Positions 1 to 9,341 are shown, numbered from the stretch's first letter. The stretch: 64,000 nucleotides of DNA from ZC4RG19 sp017577565 (GCA_047459075.1 VSCH01000002.1:1-64000); one strand, 5' to 3'. The notes: a model not told the origin generated them from the letters alone. Numbers and translations: made by a program.

Positions 1-350
1 CGGAACCCGGGGCCGGCGTCGGTCACCCGGCAGCGCACCATCGGCGCGTCGCCCGCGCCGGCCCCGGCGACCGGCGCGACCTCCACCAGCACCTCGCCGC
101 AGGACCAGGCGCCCGGTCTCGGCGAGCGCCAGCGTGTGCAGGTCGTCGACCAGCCGGCCGAGCCGCCGGGTCTCCTCCAGGAGCGACGCGAGTGGCGGTC
201 GTCCCGGGGGTGGATCCCGTCGAGCTGCGCCTCGACCCGGCTCTGCAGCACCGCCAGCGCTCGTGGGTGATGTCGGCCAGGAAGCGCCGCCGCTGCCGCT
301 CGTTGGCCGCCAGCCGCGCCGCCATGTCGTTGAAGGCCTCGACGTGCCGC
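1..350 (-). pseudogene. sensor histidine kinase remnant (frameshifted, truncated)
   Basis: Read on the minus strand, about 333-260 encodes the end of a HAMP linker and the start of a HisKA helix (EAFNDMAARLAANE, then RRRFLADITHE). The conserved HELRTP box is broken: about 10 bases (the LRTP codons) are missing near 260. Reading continues in another frame as LAVLQSRVEAQLDG, shifts again near 186-192 into LLEETRRLGRLVDDL, and shifts near 97-103 into GEVLVEVAP and then VTDAGPGF, a G1-box-like end at the window edge. The segment that should hold the N box is absent. The remnant stops next to the promoter of the gene at 381. The family (two-component kinase) is clear; it is non-functional as read. 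Sequencing indels are the alternative, but genes elsewhere in the window are intact. Confidence 0.75.
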
Positions 351-366
351 TGGCACGGCCGATCCG

Positions 367-382
367 ATACCCTGGGGGGTAT
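367..382 (+). promoter_or_regulatory. CsoR/RicR-like operator palindrome overlapping a leaderless promoter
   Basis: The 16-base sequence ATACCC-TGGG-GGGTAT is a 6+4+6 perfect inverted repeat. It resembles the TACCC...GGGTA operators of CsoR, RicR and CstR copper or persulfide sensors (family knowledge). It includes a possible -10 box, TACCCT (368-373), seven bases before the ATG at 381, and its right arm covers the start codon. A repressor bound here would block the -10 box, the start site and initiation. No CsoR-family gene lies in the window. The operator assignment is inference. Confidence 0.55.
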
Positions 383-560
383 GTGCAGGCGAGTCACGTG
401 CCCGTCGTGTCAGCGTCCGACCTACGCCGGGTGTGGCCGGCACGTCGAGCAGGTGCTCGGCGACGTCGCGCCGAGCGTGCGCTGCCAGTGCGGTCCTCGC
501 CAGCGCCGCGAGGCGCGGGAGAGGACGCCGTGGTGGCGCCGCGTGGCCCAGCGCCGGTGA
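381..560 (+). CDS. small Cys-rich putative metal-binding protein, 59 aa
   Basis: The 59-residue protein starts MCRRVTCPSCQRPTYAGCG and has Cys at 2, 7, 10, 18, 35 and 37 plus His21, followed by a basic Arg-rich tail. Cys7-x2-Cys10 and Cys35-x-Cys37 look like a zinc or copper site. From memory, short proteins with MC-x-x-V-x-C-x2-C and an AGCG-x-HV block are widespread in actinobacteria and carry no assigned function. I chose ATG 381 because the conserved MC motif begins there and a -10 box lies seven bases upstream, with no ribosome-binding site needed. The reading frame stays open further upstream, but that part looks like antisense to the kinase remnant. The CsoR-like palindrome over the start suggests metal- or persulfide-dependent control (inference). 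Confidence 0.7.
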   Translation: MCRRVTCPSCQRPTYAGCGRHVEQVLGDVAPSVRCQCGPRQRREARERTPWWRRVAQRR

Positions 561-663
561 CCTCGATGTGGCCGGCGTCGTCGCTGCCCGTCGGCGCCGG
601 TCGCCCGCCCGCGACGCACCCGGATGCCGCGCCGACCGTCGCCCGGGGTGCGCCCGTGTGCGC

Positions 664-1119
664 CTAGCGCGCGACCAGGCAGACGGGGTTCCCGTCGACG
701 TCGGCGAGGCCGATCGCCCCCGGGCAGGCGTCACCCGGATCGCGGACGGTGGCGCCGCTCGCGACCAGCTCGTCGAGTGTGGCCTTCACCCCGGCCGGCG
801 GTGCGGGGGGCGAGGTGGAGGGGGAACCGCTCCCTGCCCGACGAGCGGGGGCAGCCGGCCAGAAGCGGTTGGCCGGCTCGATGACGCGGAGCTCGTTCCC
901 CTCGGGGTCGGCGAGCACGACGTGGGTGTCGTCGGGGTCCTGAGCGATCTCGACGTGGCTCCCGCCGAGCGCCGGCAGCTCGGCCACCGTGCCCTCCTGG
1001 TCGTCGAGCGACGAGGTCGTGAGGTCGACGTGGATCCGGTTCTGGCCGAGCTTCTCGTACGGGGCCTCCCGGAACAGCAGGCGGAAGCTCGGCTCCTCGG
1101 TCACGCGTCGACCTCCCAC
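664..1119 (-). pseudogene. VOC/glyoxalase-like protein remnant
   Basis: The minus-strand reading gives a clear half of a two-module VOC (glyoxalase-like) protein: FRLLF, LGQNRIHVDLT, HVVLADPEGNELRVIEPANRF. The first 40-50 residues expected for the family are missing. After NRF the expected LAGC is one frame over because a single C is missing near 860-870. The middle of the second module is largely absent. The end returns to the first frame as KATLDELVASGATV and DVDGNPVCLV. The frame stays open by chance, so a 151-residue product is possible, but it would lack much of the fold. These proteins often bind metal or act in antibiotic and aldehyde resistance; nothing specific can be said here. Confidence 0.65.
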
Positions 1120-1205
1120 CCATGGCCGCCGGACGTGCTGCAGCCGGTGGACGACGGCGATGGCGAAGAAGACGACGGCCAGGGCGTTCCGCCCTGGCCG
1201 GATCG

Positions 1206-1290
<85 letters not shown>

Positions 1291-1321
1291 GTGGCACCCG
1301 GGTGCGCCGGGCAGGTCGGAC

Positions 1322-1350
1322 ACTCTAGCGCGCCCGCCAGTGCCGCCCAA
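1322..1350 (-). promoter_or_regulatory. promoter of tRNA-Leu(GAG)
   Basis: On the minus strand a -35-like TTGGGC (1345-1350) is followed by 17 bases and then TAGAGT as a -10 box (1322-1327), about 32 bases before the mature tRNA end. Spacing and hexamers fit a vegetative sigma factor promoter. Confidence 0.5.
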
Positions 1351-1369
1351 TCGGGGGACGCCGGGCCTG

Positions 1370-2218
1370 CTAGCTGGTCTTCCGGCGGCGGCGCCGGCGG
1401 CGCAGGAAGATGCTGAGCAGCCACAGGACGGTCAGCCCCGCGATCACCGGCAGCGCCCGCTTGGCCACCGGCGCGCCCGCCGCGTCGAGCAGGTCGACGG
1501 GCTCGGCCTCGGGCGAGTCGATCCTGCGCACGCCCCCGCCGGAGGGCTGCTCCCCCGCGGCCACCGTCTCCAGCCGGGCCGACGCCGCCGCGCCCTCGGA
1601 GGCGACGTCGAGCGGCCCGTGGCCCTCGCCGCCGGTCTCCACGCCCTCCGTCGCCGGGGGGACGACCGTCTCGGGGCGTCCGGGCCTCCCCTCCTCGCCG
1701 GCCGACGGCTCGGCGGTGCCAGCCGCCGCACCCACGGCCTCGGCGCCCACAGCGGCCGCCTCCGCCGGCGCCTCCTCCTGCGTCAGCTTGCCCTCCAGGC
1801 ACTCGACGAACTGGCCCAGCAGCTTCGACGACACGTCCGCCATCACGCCCCGGCCGAACTGGGCGACCCGGCCGGTGACGGTCAGGTCGGTCACCACCGA
1901 CACCGCGGTGCCGTCGCCGTCGGGCTGGAGCTGGGCCGTGATGGTGGCGGCGGCGTTGCCCTGGCCCCGGGTCTCCCGGCCCTCGGCCCGCAGCACGATC
2001 CGGCGGGCGGCCTCGTCCTTCTCGACGAACCGGGCCGCCCCCTTGTACTGGGCGGTCACCGGGCCGACCTTCACCTTGACGATGCCCCGGTACTCGTCGC
2101 CCTCGACCTCCTGGAGCTGCGCCCCGGGCATGCAGGGGGCGATCAGCTCGACGTCGGTCAGCACCTCCCAGGCTCGTTCGACGGGCACCCCGACGCGGAA
2201 GTCGTTCGTGAGCTCCAT
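1370..2218 (-). CDS. coxG: CoxG-like SRPBCC protein with C-terminal membrane anchor
   Basis: The first 150 residues or so form an SRPBCC/CoxG domain (MELTNDFRVGVPVERAWEVL, then IAPCMPGAQL and GRGVMADVSSKLL). This family serves molybdenum CO dehydrogenases; CoxG is reported to bind the enzyme at the membrane and handle menaquinone. An Ala/Glu-rich linker of about 100 residues leads to one hydrophobic helix (about 255-272) and an Arg-rich tail. That is a tail-anchor layout with the SRPBCC domain in the cytoplasm. A GGAGG site lies just before the ATG. It is the last gene of the cox run, 13 bases after the nucleotidyltransferase. With a form II enzyme the electron route is uncertain. Confidence 0.88.
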   Translation of the reverse strand: MELTNDFRVGVPVERAWEVLTDVELIAPCMPGAQLQEVEGDEYRGIVKVKVGPVTAQYKGAARFVEKDEAARRIVLRAEGRETRGQGNAAATITAQLQPDGDGTAVSVVTDLTVTGRVAQFGRGVMADVSSKLLGQFVECLEGKLTQEEAPAEAAAVGAEAVGAAAGTAEPSAGEEGRPGRPETVVPPATEGVETGGEGHGPLDVASEGAAASARLETVAAGEQPSGGGVRRIDSPEAEPVDLLDAAGAPVAKRALPVIAGLTVLWLLSIFLRRRRRRRKTS

Positions 2219-2231
2219 GGGTCCTCCGGGG

Positions 2232-2807
2232 TCAGCTCCACTCGGCGAGGTCCTCGACCGTGTCGATGTCGGCGGCCCGCCCCGGACACGGTACCTCCGT
2301 GACGAGGTCCGGTCGCCGGCGCATCACCACCCGGGCGCCGGCGTCGCCCGTCTTCGGCAGCAGCGGCCACACCATCGACGACAGCCGCACCGGGTTGCCC
2401 CGCACGCCGTCGTAGGTGGCCACCGCGATCGGCGTCGAGGTGGCCCGGGCCACCCGGCGCCAGGCCTCCGCCTGCACGAGCGGCTGGTCGCCCAGGCCGA
2501 CGACCACGGCGGCGTGGCCGTCCCGGCGGGCCCGGGCGATGCCCGCCTGCAGCGAGGTCGCGATCCCGTCCCGCCAGGCGTCGTTGCGCACGACGACCAC
2601 CCGGTCGGCGGCCAGCGGCGGGATCGGCAGGTCGGTCGCGCCCCGCACGACGTAGGTGGCGTCAAGGCCGGCGGCCACGGCGTTCTCGATCGCCCACTCC
2701 ACCACCGTGCGCCCCAGGTAGGGCGCGAGCAGCTTGTGGCCCTCGCCGCCCGACGCCGTGAACCGCGCACCGCCCCCGGCGGCGAGGACGATCGCGGCGA
2801 CGGTCAT
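2232..2807 (-). CDS. MobA/MocA-like molybdenum cofactor nucleotidyltransferase
   Basis: The 191-residue protein is a GT-A fold nucleotidyltransferase. It has an N-terminal IVLAAGGGARF loop, a following HKLL lysine, VVVRNDAW, and the metal-binding GLGDQPLV motif. Relatives such as MocA and CoxI-associated proteins transfer CMP or GMP to molybdopterin, maturing the cofactor for xanthine-oxidase-family enzymes. The ATG overlaps the upstream stop as ATGA, so translation is probably coupled to the XdhC gene. Residues between the glycine loop and HKLL (TASGGEG) form a short insertion compared with the usual pattern. Whether CMP or GMP is used cannot be told from the sequence. Confidence 0.82.
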   Translation of the reverse strand: MTVAAIVLAAGGGARFTASGGEGHKLLAPYLGRTVVEWAIENAVAAGLDATYVVRGATDLPIPPLAADRVVVVRNDAWRDGIATSLQAGIARARRDGHAAVVVGLGDQPLVQAEAWRRVARATSTPIAVATYDGVRGNPVRLSSMVWPLLPKTGDAGARVVMRRRPDLVTEVPCPGRAADIDTVEDLAEWS

Positions 2808-3622
2808 CGGCCGGTCAGGGCCGGGCCGGCAGGACCGTGGATGGGTCCCTCGGTCGTCCGCAGCGGTCGGACGTCGGTGCGTCCGTTGCGGTCGGCGATG
2901 ATCTCCGCGCAGATGGACACGGCGGTCTCCTCGGGCGTCCGGGCCCCGATGTCGAGGCCGATCGGCGAACGGATGCGGTCCAGGCCCGCCTGGTCGACAC
3001 CCGCCTCCCGCAGGCGCCTCGTGCGGTCGGCGTGGGTCCGGCGGCTGCCCATCGCCCCGATGTAGCCCGCCTCGGTCCGCAGGGCGGCGGACAGCGCGGG
3101 CACGTCGAACTTGGCGTCGTGGGTCAACACGCAGATCACGTCCCGGGGGGTCAACGTGGGCCCGACCCTGTCGAGGAGGCGGTGCGGCCAGTCGACCACC
3201 ACCTCGTCGGCCTCGGGGAACCGGGTCCGGGTGGCGAACACCTCCCGGGCGTCGCACACGGTCACCCGGTAGCCGAGCACCTTGGCCACCTTCACCAGGG
3301 CGGCGGTGAAGTCGACGGCGCCGAAGACGAACATCCGGGGCGGTGGGGCGAAGCTCTCGATGAACACCGCGACGGTGGCCTCGCGGGCCTCGCCCCGCTC
3401 GCCGTAGTGGCGGATGCCGGTCGTGCCGGCGGCCAGCTCGCCGAGCGCGTCGCGGGCCACCACCCGGTCGAGGTCGGGGTTCCCGAGCGTCCCGAGCGGC
3501 TCCTCGTCGGGCGCCACCAGCAGCTTGCCGCCGGTGCCGGGGCCCGAGACCACCGTCGCCAGCGCCACGGGCCGCTCGGCCCGCACGGCGGCGGCCAGCC
3601 GGTCGTAGATGCCCTCGCTCAC
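2804..3622 (-). CDS. XdhC-family maturation protein, C-terminal (Rossmann) part as separate gene
   Basis: The 272-residue protein contains the XdhC Rossmann half: PRMFVFGAVDFTAAL, VTVCDAREVFATRTRFPEADEVV, CVLTHDAKFD, and YIGAMGSRRTHADR. XdhC proteins take sulfurated molybdenum cofactor to the apo-enzyme. GTG at 3622 overlaps the upstream stop (GTGA), and no better start exists downstream. The N-terminal domain that many XdhC proteins carry in the same chain is encoded by the preceding gene. About 110 residues precede the Rossmann core and form the linking segment. The open frame further upstream is a shadow of that preceding gene. Confidence 0.88.
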   Translation of the reverse strand: MSEGIYDRLAAAVRAERPVALATVVSGPGTGGKLLVAPDEEPLGTLGNPDLDRVVARDALGELAAGTTGIRHYGERGEAREATVAVFIESFAPPPRMFVFGAVDFTAALVKVAKVLGYRVTVCDAREVFATRTRFPEADEVVVDWPHRLLDRVGPTLTPRDVICVLTHDAKFDVPALSAALRTEAGYIGAMGSRRTHADRTRRLREAGVDQAGLDRIRSPIGLDIGARTPEETAVSICAEIIADRNGRTDVRPLRTTEGPIHGPAGPALTGR

Positions 3623-3933
3623 CAGTCGAGCGGCTCGAGGTAGAGGTGGATGGTGCCGCCGCAGGTGAGGCCCACCGCGAAGGCCTCGTCGTCGCTGTAG
3701 CCGAAGCTGACGACCTTGCGCTCGCCGGTGCGGAGCACCTCGAGGGCCTCGGTCACCACCGCGCCCTCGACGCAGCCCCCGGAGACCGAGCCGGCGACCT
3801 CGCCCCGCTCGTTCACCGCCATGGCGGCGCCCGGCTCCCGGGGGCCCGAGCCCTCCAGGTCGACCACCCGGGCGATCGCGACGCCGACGCCCTCGGACCG
3901 CCACGTGTCGATGTCGTCCAGCAGGTCCCTCAT
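3619..3933 (-). CDS. XdhC/CoxI N-terminal domain protein
   Basis: The 104-residue protein matches the stand-alone XdhC_CoxI domain: RDLLDDIDTWR, ARVVDLEGSGPREPGAAM, GSVSGGCVEGAV, FGYSDDEAFAVGLTCGG. The conserved Cys residues in GGCVEG and LTCGG are present; in the family this region is linked to cofactor sulfuration. It overlaps the downstream Rossmann gene by four bases, so the two products probably act as one XdhC. It lies 10 bases after the coxE stop. Confidence 0.88.
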   Translation of the reverse strand: MRDLLDDIDTWRSEGVGVAIARVVDLEGSGPREPGAAMAVNERGEVAGSVSGGCVEGAVVTEALEVLRTGERKVVSFGYSDDEAFAVGLTCGGTIHLYLEPLDW

Positions 3934-3943
3934 CTCCCCTCCC

Positions 3944-5090
3944 TCATCGTGCGACCAGCTCGGCCAGGGCCTCGAGCGAGGCCACCGAGTGGCCCTCCAC
4001 GAACTCGTCGACGTGCGGCAGCGCCGCCGCCATGCCCCCGGCCAGCGGCGCGTACCCCGGCGTCGCCTTCAACGGGTTCACCCACACGACCCGGTGGGCC
4101 ACCCGCTTCAGGCGGGCCATCTCCTCCCCCAGCACCTGCGGGTCGCCCCGGTCCCATCCGTCGGACAGCACGACGACGACCGCGCCCCGGGCCAGGCCCC
4201 GCACGCCCCAGCGGTCGTTGAACCGGCGGACGCCCTCCCCCAGCCGGGTGCCGCCCGACCAGTCGGCCACGACCGCGGCCGCCCGCCGGAGCGCGGCGTC
4301 GGGGTCGTGGGTGGACAGCTCCCGGGTGATGCGGGTGACCCGGGTGCCGAGGGCGAACACCTCGACCCGGCCGTGGCGGCGGGCCACGACCGCGGCGTGG
4401 GCGAACCGGACGAGCGCCCGCGAGTAGGGCTCCATCGAGCCGCTGACGTCGACCAGCAGCACCAGCCGCCGCGGCTGCTCGCCCGGCTGCAGGCGGGCCG
4501 GGCGCAGCACCTCGCCGCCGGTGGGCAGCGCTCGCCGCACGGTGCGGCGCAGGTCGAGGGTGCCCCGGTCGCCGGACGCCGGGCGCTTGCGCCGGCTGGG
4601 CCGGCAGGCCATGCGCACCCGCAGGCCGGCGATCAGCCGGTGCGCCTGCTCCAGCTCCTCCGGCGTGCAGGCGGCCAGGTCGCGGTGGCGGAGCTGCTCG
4701 GTGGCGCTCCAGCGCACGGTGCGGACGTCGGCGACCGGCACCTCGTCGTCGCCCTCGCCGGCCGGGGCGGCGCCGTCGTCGCCGGTGTCGAGCCGGACCT
4801 CGACGACCTGCGGCACGGCGGCCGCCTCGGCGGCCGGCCCGTCGCCGAACACGGCGGCGAAGGCCCGGTCGTAGGCGGGGACGTCCTCGGGCCGGCGGAC
4901 GAGCGTCGCCCGCCCCGACCAGTAGACGCCCGACGGCGTCGTCCCCGCGGCCGCCAGCGCCCGGGCGTAGGCCACGGTGGCGCCGGTCGGCACCGGCACG
5001 CCCTCCCGGCGCAGCGCCGCGGCCAGCTCGACCGCCCGCACGCCCACCTCGGGCGGCTCGGCGACGCCGAGGGCCGGGGCGGCGGCCGGG

Positions 5091-5098
<8 letters not shown>
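3944..5098 (-). CDS. coxE: VWA-domain protein CoxE
   Basis: The 384-residue protein has a variable N-terminal half and a von Willebrand A domain from about 210. The MIDAS motif DVSGS is at 217-221 and LSDGWDRGD lies near the end. CoxE proteins work with the MoxR-type AAA+ ATPase CoxD to remodel and mature the molybdenum-copper CO dehydrogenase and relatives (family knowledge). Its start overlaps the end of the ATPase gene by eight bases, which supports joint synthesis. Product is presumably cytoplasmic; there is no signal peptide. Confidence 0.9.
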
Positions 5099-6026
<928 letters not shown>

Positions 6027-6093
6027 GTCCACCAGCCTACGGGCGGTGGGGCCGGACGAATCGTCCGAGCCCCACCACCGTGTGCCCCCCGCC

Positions 6094-6933
6094 TCAGCCG
6101 CTGGCGGTCTCGAGCGCCCGCCGGACCAGCACCCGGGCCAGGTGGCGCCGGTACTCCGCCGAGCCGTTGAGGTCGGTCGGCGGGTCGGTGCCCTCGTCGG
6201 CCCGGGCGGCGGCCTCGCCGAGCGACGCCCCGGCGCGCAGCGCCTCCTCGACCCCGGCGGCCCGCATCGGCTGCGGGCCCATGTTCACCAGGCCCACGCC
6301 CGGGCCGCCGGCGCCGTCGGTCATGACGGCGGCGACGCCGACGATGGCCCAGTCCTGGGCCCGGCGGTTGAACTTCTCGAACGCCCAGCCGACGCCCGGC
6401 ACCGCGGGGACCCGGATCTCGGTGAGGACCTCGTCGGGCGCGATGGCCGTCTCCAGGAACCCGGTGAAGAACTCGTCGGCCGGGATGCTCCGCTCGCCCG
6501 CCGGCCCCCGCACGACCAGCGTCGCCCGCAGCGCCAGCAGCGCCGCCGGCAGGTCGGACGCCGGGTCGCCGTGCACGACCGAGCCGCCGATCGTCCCCCG
6601 GTGCCGCACCTGCGGGTCGCCGATGCGGCTGGCCACGTGGGCCAGCAGCGGCACCTGCTCGCGCACCAGCTCGGAGGTGGCCAGGTCGTGGTGGCGGGTC
6701 AGCGCGCCGATCCGCAGCACGCGGCCGTCGGCCGGCGTCTCCGACACGTAGGACAGGTCGGCGATGCGGCCGATGTCGACGAGCACCGACGGCTGGGCGA
6801 GCCGCAGCTTCATGAGCGGCAGCAGCGAGTGACCGCCGGCCAGCAGCTTGGCGTCCTCCCCGTGCTGCCGGAGCAGCTCGATCGCCTCGTCGACCGACGA
6901 GGCCCGCTGGTAGTCGAACGGTGCCGGGATCAC
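6094..6933 (-). CDS. coxM: CO-dehydrogenase-like medium (FAD) subunit
   Basis: The 279-residue protein has the two FAD-binding signatures of the xanthine-oxidase family medium chain: AGGHSLLPLMKLRLA (residues 33-47) and TIGGSVVHGDPASDLP (about 111-126). It passes electrons from the iron-sulfur subunit to a quinone or another acceptor. GTG 6933 overlaps the coxL stop (GTGA). Length is normal for CoxM. The C-terminal CO_deh_flav_C domain is complete through the final helices. Confidence 0.93.
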   Translation of the reverse strand: MIPAPFDYQRASSVDEAIELLRQHGEDAKLLAGGHSLLPLMKLRLAQPSVLVDIGRIADLSYVSETPADGRVLRIGALTRHHDLATSELVREQVPLLAHVASRIGDPQVRHRGTIGGSVVHGDPASDLPAALLALRATLVVRGPAGERSIPADEFFTGFLETAIAPDEVLTEIRVPAVPGVGWAFEKFNRRAQDWAIVGVAAVMTDGAGGPGVGLVNMGPQPMRAAGVEEALRAGASLGEAAARADEGTDPPTDLNGSAEYRRHLARVLVRRALETASG

Positions 6934-9341
6934 GGCGCCCCCTCCCCGTCGCCGGCCGAGCCGGATCGTGCCTGCTGGATCGCCGCCCACACCCGCTCGG
7001 GGGTGGCCGGCATGGCGATGTCGGTGATGCCGAACGGCGACAGCGCGTCGACGATCGCGTTGATCACCGCGGGCGTGGCGCCGATCGTGCCGGCCTCGCC
7101 GATGCCCTTCACGCCGAGCGGGTTCGTCGGGCTGGGCGTGACCGTGTGGTCGAGCTTGAGCGACGGCAGCTCGGCGGCGCTGGGCACGCCGTAGTCGACC
7201 AGGGTCGGGTTGCGCAGGTTGCCGTCGGCGTCGTAGACGGCCTCCTCCCACAGGGCCTGCGCCGCGCCCTGGACGATGCCGCCGTGCAGCTGCCCCTCGA
7301 CGATCATGGGGTTGACCTGCGGCCCGCAGTCGTCGACCGCGGCGTAGTCCCGCAGCTCGACCCGGCCCGTCTCCTCGTCGACCTCGACGACCGCCACGTG
7401 GGTGCCGAACGGGAAGACGAAGTTCGGCGGGTCGTAGGACACCTGGGCCGACAGGTTGGGCTCCATGCCGTCGGGCAGGTCGTGGGCGCTGAACGCCTCG
7501 AAGGCGACGGCCTGCAAGGTCATCGACCTCGCCGGCGTGCCCCGCACCCGCAGCTCGCCGTCGACGAGCTCGAGGTCGTCCTCGGCGCACTCCAGCTGGT
7601 GGGCGGCGATGGCCTTGGCCTTGGCGATGACCTGGTCGGTGGCCATGGCCACGGCGACGCCGCCGACCGGCAACGAGCGGCTGCCGTAGGTGTCCATGCC
7701 CAGCGGGCTCACCGCGGTGTCGGAGTGGAGCACCTCGACGTCGGCGGGGTCGATGCCCAGGCGGTCGGCCACGATCTGCGACCACGAGGTCTCGTGGCCC
7801 TGACCGTGAGGCGTCGTGCCGCTGACCACCTGGACCTTGCCGGTGGGCAGCACCCGCACGCTGGCGGCCTCCCAGCCGCCGGCGGCGTAGTTGAGCGACG
7901 CCAGCACCCGGCTGGGCGCCAGGCCGCACATCTCGACGTAGGTCGAGACGCCGATGCCCAGGTGCTTCTTCTCGCCCGCCGCCCGGCGCCGGGCCTGCTC
8001 GGCCCGCAGCTCCTCGTAGCCGACGAGCTCGAGGGCCCGGTCGAGCGTGGGCTCGTAGTCGCCGGAGTCGTAGGTCAGCCCGGCGACGGACTCGTAGGGG
8101 AACCTGTCCGGCGGGATGTAGTTGCGCCGGCGGATCTCGGCCGGGTCGACCCCGACCTCCCGGGCCAGCGCGTCCATGGCCCGCTCGATGGCGTAGGTCG
8201 CCTCCGGCCGCCCCGCGCCCCGGTAGGCGTCGGTGGGCGTCCGGTTGGTGAACACGCCCGTGCACTCGAAGTGGTAGGCGGGGACGTCGTAGACGCCGTG
8301 GTAGAGGAAGGCGCCGAGCAGCGGGATGCCCGGGGTGACCAGCTGCAGGTAGGCGCCCATGTCGGCGGTGATCCGGGCCCGGACGGCGGTCACCCGCCCC
8401 TCGGCGTCGGCGGCCAGCTCCATGCGCTGGACCTGGCCCCGGCCCTGGATGGTGGCGACCGCGTTCTCGGCGCGGGTCTCGGTCCAGCGCGTCGGCACGC
8501 CGAGCCGCCGGGCGAGCGCCACGGCGATGAGCTCCTCGGCGTAGACGTTGAGCTTCGAGCCGAACCCGCCCCCGACGGCCGGGGCGACGACCCGCACCTT
8601 GTGCTCGGGGACGCCGCAGGTGGCCGCGACCATCACCTTGAGGATGTGGGGGATCTGGGTCGACGAGTAGACGGTGAGGTCCCCGCCGTAGACGCCGGGC
8701 ACCACGGCGACGCCCCGGGGCTCCATGGCCACGGGGATCAGCCGCTGCTGGACGTAGGTCTCGCTGACCGTGTGGGCGGCCTCGGCGAAGGCCCGCTCCA
8801 CCGCCTCGGGCTCGGGCGACAGGGTCCACGTGTAGCTGCGGTTGGTGCCCAGCTCCTCGTGGACGACGACCCGGTCGCTGGCGGCGTCCTCGATGTCGAC
8901 GACCGCCTCCAGCGGCTCGTAGTCGACGACGACGGCGTCGACCGCGTCGGCCGCCTGGTAGCGGTCCTCGGCCACGACGACGGCGACGATGTCGCCGACG
9001 TAGCAGGCCTTGTCCTTGGCGACCGGCCAGTGCGCCGGCGCCTTCATGTCCTCGGTGACCGGCCAGGCGCAGGGCATGGGGTCGGCCCAGGCGTCGGCCA
9101 GGTCGGCGCCGGTGAACACGTGGCGGACGCCCGGCATCTCCAGCGCCGCGCTGACGTCGATGCCGCGGATGCGGGCGTGGGCGTAGGGGCTGCGGACCAT
9201 GCCCATCCACAGCGCGCCCGGGATCTGGAGGTCGTCGATGAACCGGGCCTCGCCGGTGAGCAGCCGGGGGTCCTCCTTGCGCAGCAGTCGCTGCCCGAAG
9301 GCTCGGCCCTCGGCGGTCGTCGGTGTCTCGGTGGCGGTCAT
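6930..9341 (-). CDS. coxL: form II CO-dehydrogenase-like molybdenum subunit
   Basis: This 803-residue molybdopterin subunit begins RLLRKEDPRLLTGEARFIDD. It has VGGGFGSK (257-264) for cofactor binding, the active-site loop AYRGAGR (372-378), and GVKGIGEAGTIG near the C terminus with the conserved catalytic Glu. Form I CO dehydrogenases carry AYRCSFR with the copper-binding Cys; AYRGAGR marks form II, whose substrate is often not proven to be CO. A purine or aldehyde-type substrate is therefore possible. It overlaps coxS (ATGA) and coxM (GTGA), giving the order S-L-M; form I operons are usually M-S-L. Confidence 0.93.
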   Translation of the reverse strand: MTATETPTTAEGRAFGQRLLRKEDPRLLTGEARFIDDLQIPGALWMGMVRSPYAHARIRGIDVSAALEMPGVRHVFTGADLADAWADPMPCAWPVTEDMKAPAHWPVAKDKACYVGDIVAVVVAEDRYQAADAVDAVVVDYEPLEAVVDIEDAASDRVVVHEELGTNRSYTWTLSPEPEAVERAFAEAAHTVSETYVQQRLIPVAMEPRGVAVVPGVYGGDLTVYSSTQIPHILKVMVAATCGVPEHKVRVVAPAVGGGFGSKLNVYAEELIAVALARRLGVPTRWTETRAENAVATIQGRGQVQRMELAADAEGRVTAVRARITADMGAYLQLVTPGIPLLGAFLYHGVYDVPAYHFECTGVFTNRTPTDAYRGAGRPEATYAIERAMDALAREVGVDPAEIRRRNYIPPDRFPYESVAGLTYDSGDYEPTLDRALELVGYEELRAEQARRRAAGEKKHLGIGVSTYVEMCGLAPSRVLASLNYAAGGWEAASVRVLPTGKVQVVSGTTPHGQGHETSWSQIVADRLGIDPADVEVLHSDTAVSPLGMDTYGSRSLPVGGVAVAMATDQVIAKAKAIAAHQLECAEDDLELVDGELRVRGTPARSMTLQAVAFEAFSAHDLPDGMEPNLSAQVSYDPPNFVFPFGTHVAVVEVDEETGRVELRDYAAVDDCGPQVNPMIVEGQLHGGIVQGAAQALWEEAVYDADGNLRNPTLVDYGVPSAAELPSLKLDHTVTPSPTNPLGVKGIGEAGTIGATPAVINAIVDALSPFGITDIAMPATPERVWAAIQQARSGSAGDGEGAP

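Noticed and set aside
422..619. A short minus-strand frame opposite the Cys-rich gene
   Set aside because: Composition is Arg/Gly-rich antisense with no family resemblance; the plus-strand frame holds the conserved motif.
6930..9341. A form I (copper-containing) CO dehydrogenase
   Set aside because: The active-site loop is AYRGAGR rather than AYRCSFR, so the copper-ligand Cys is absent.
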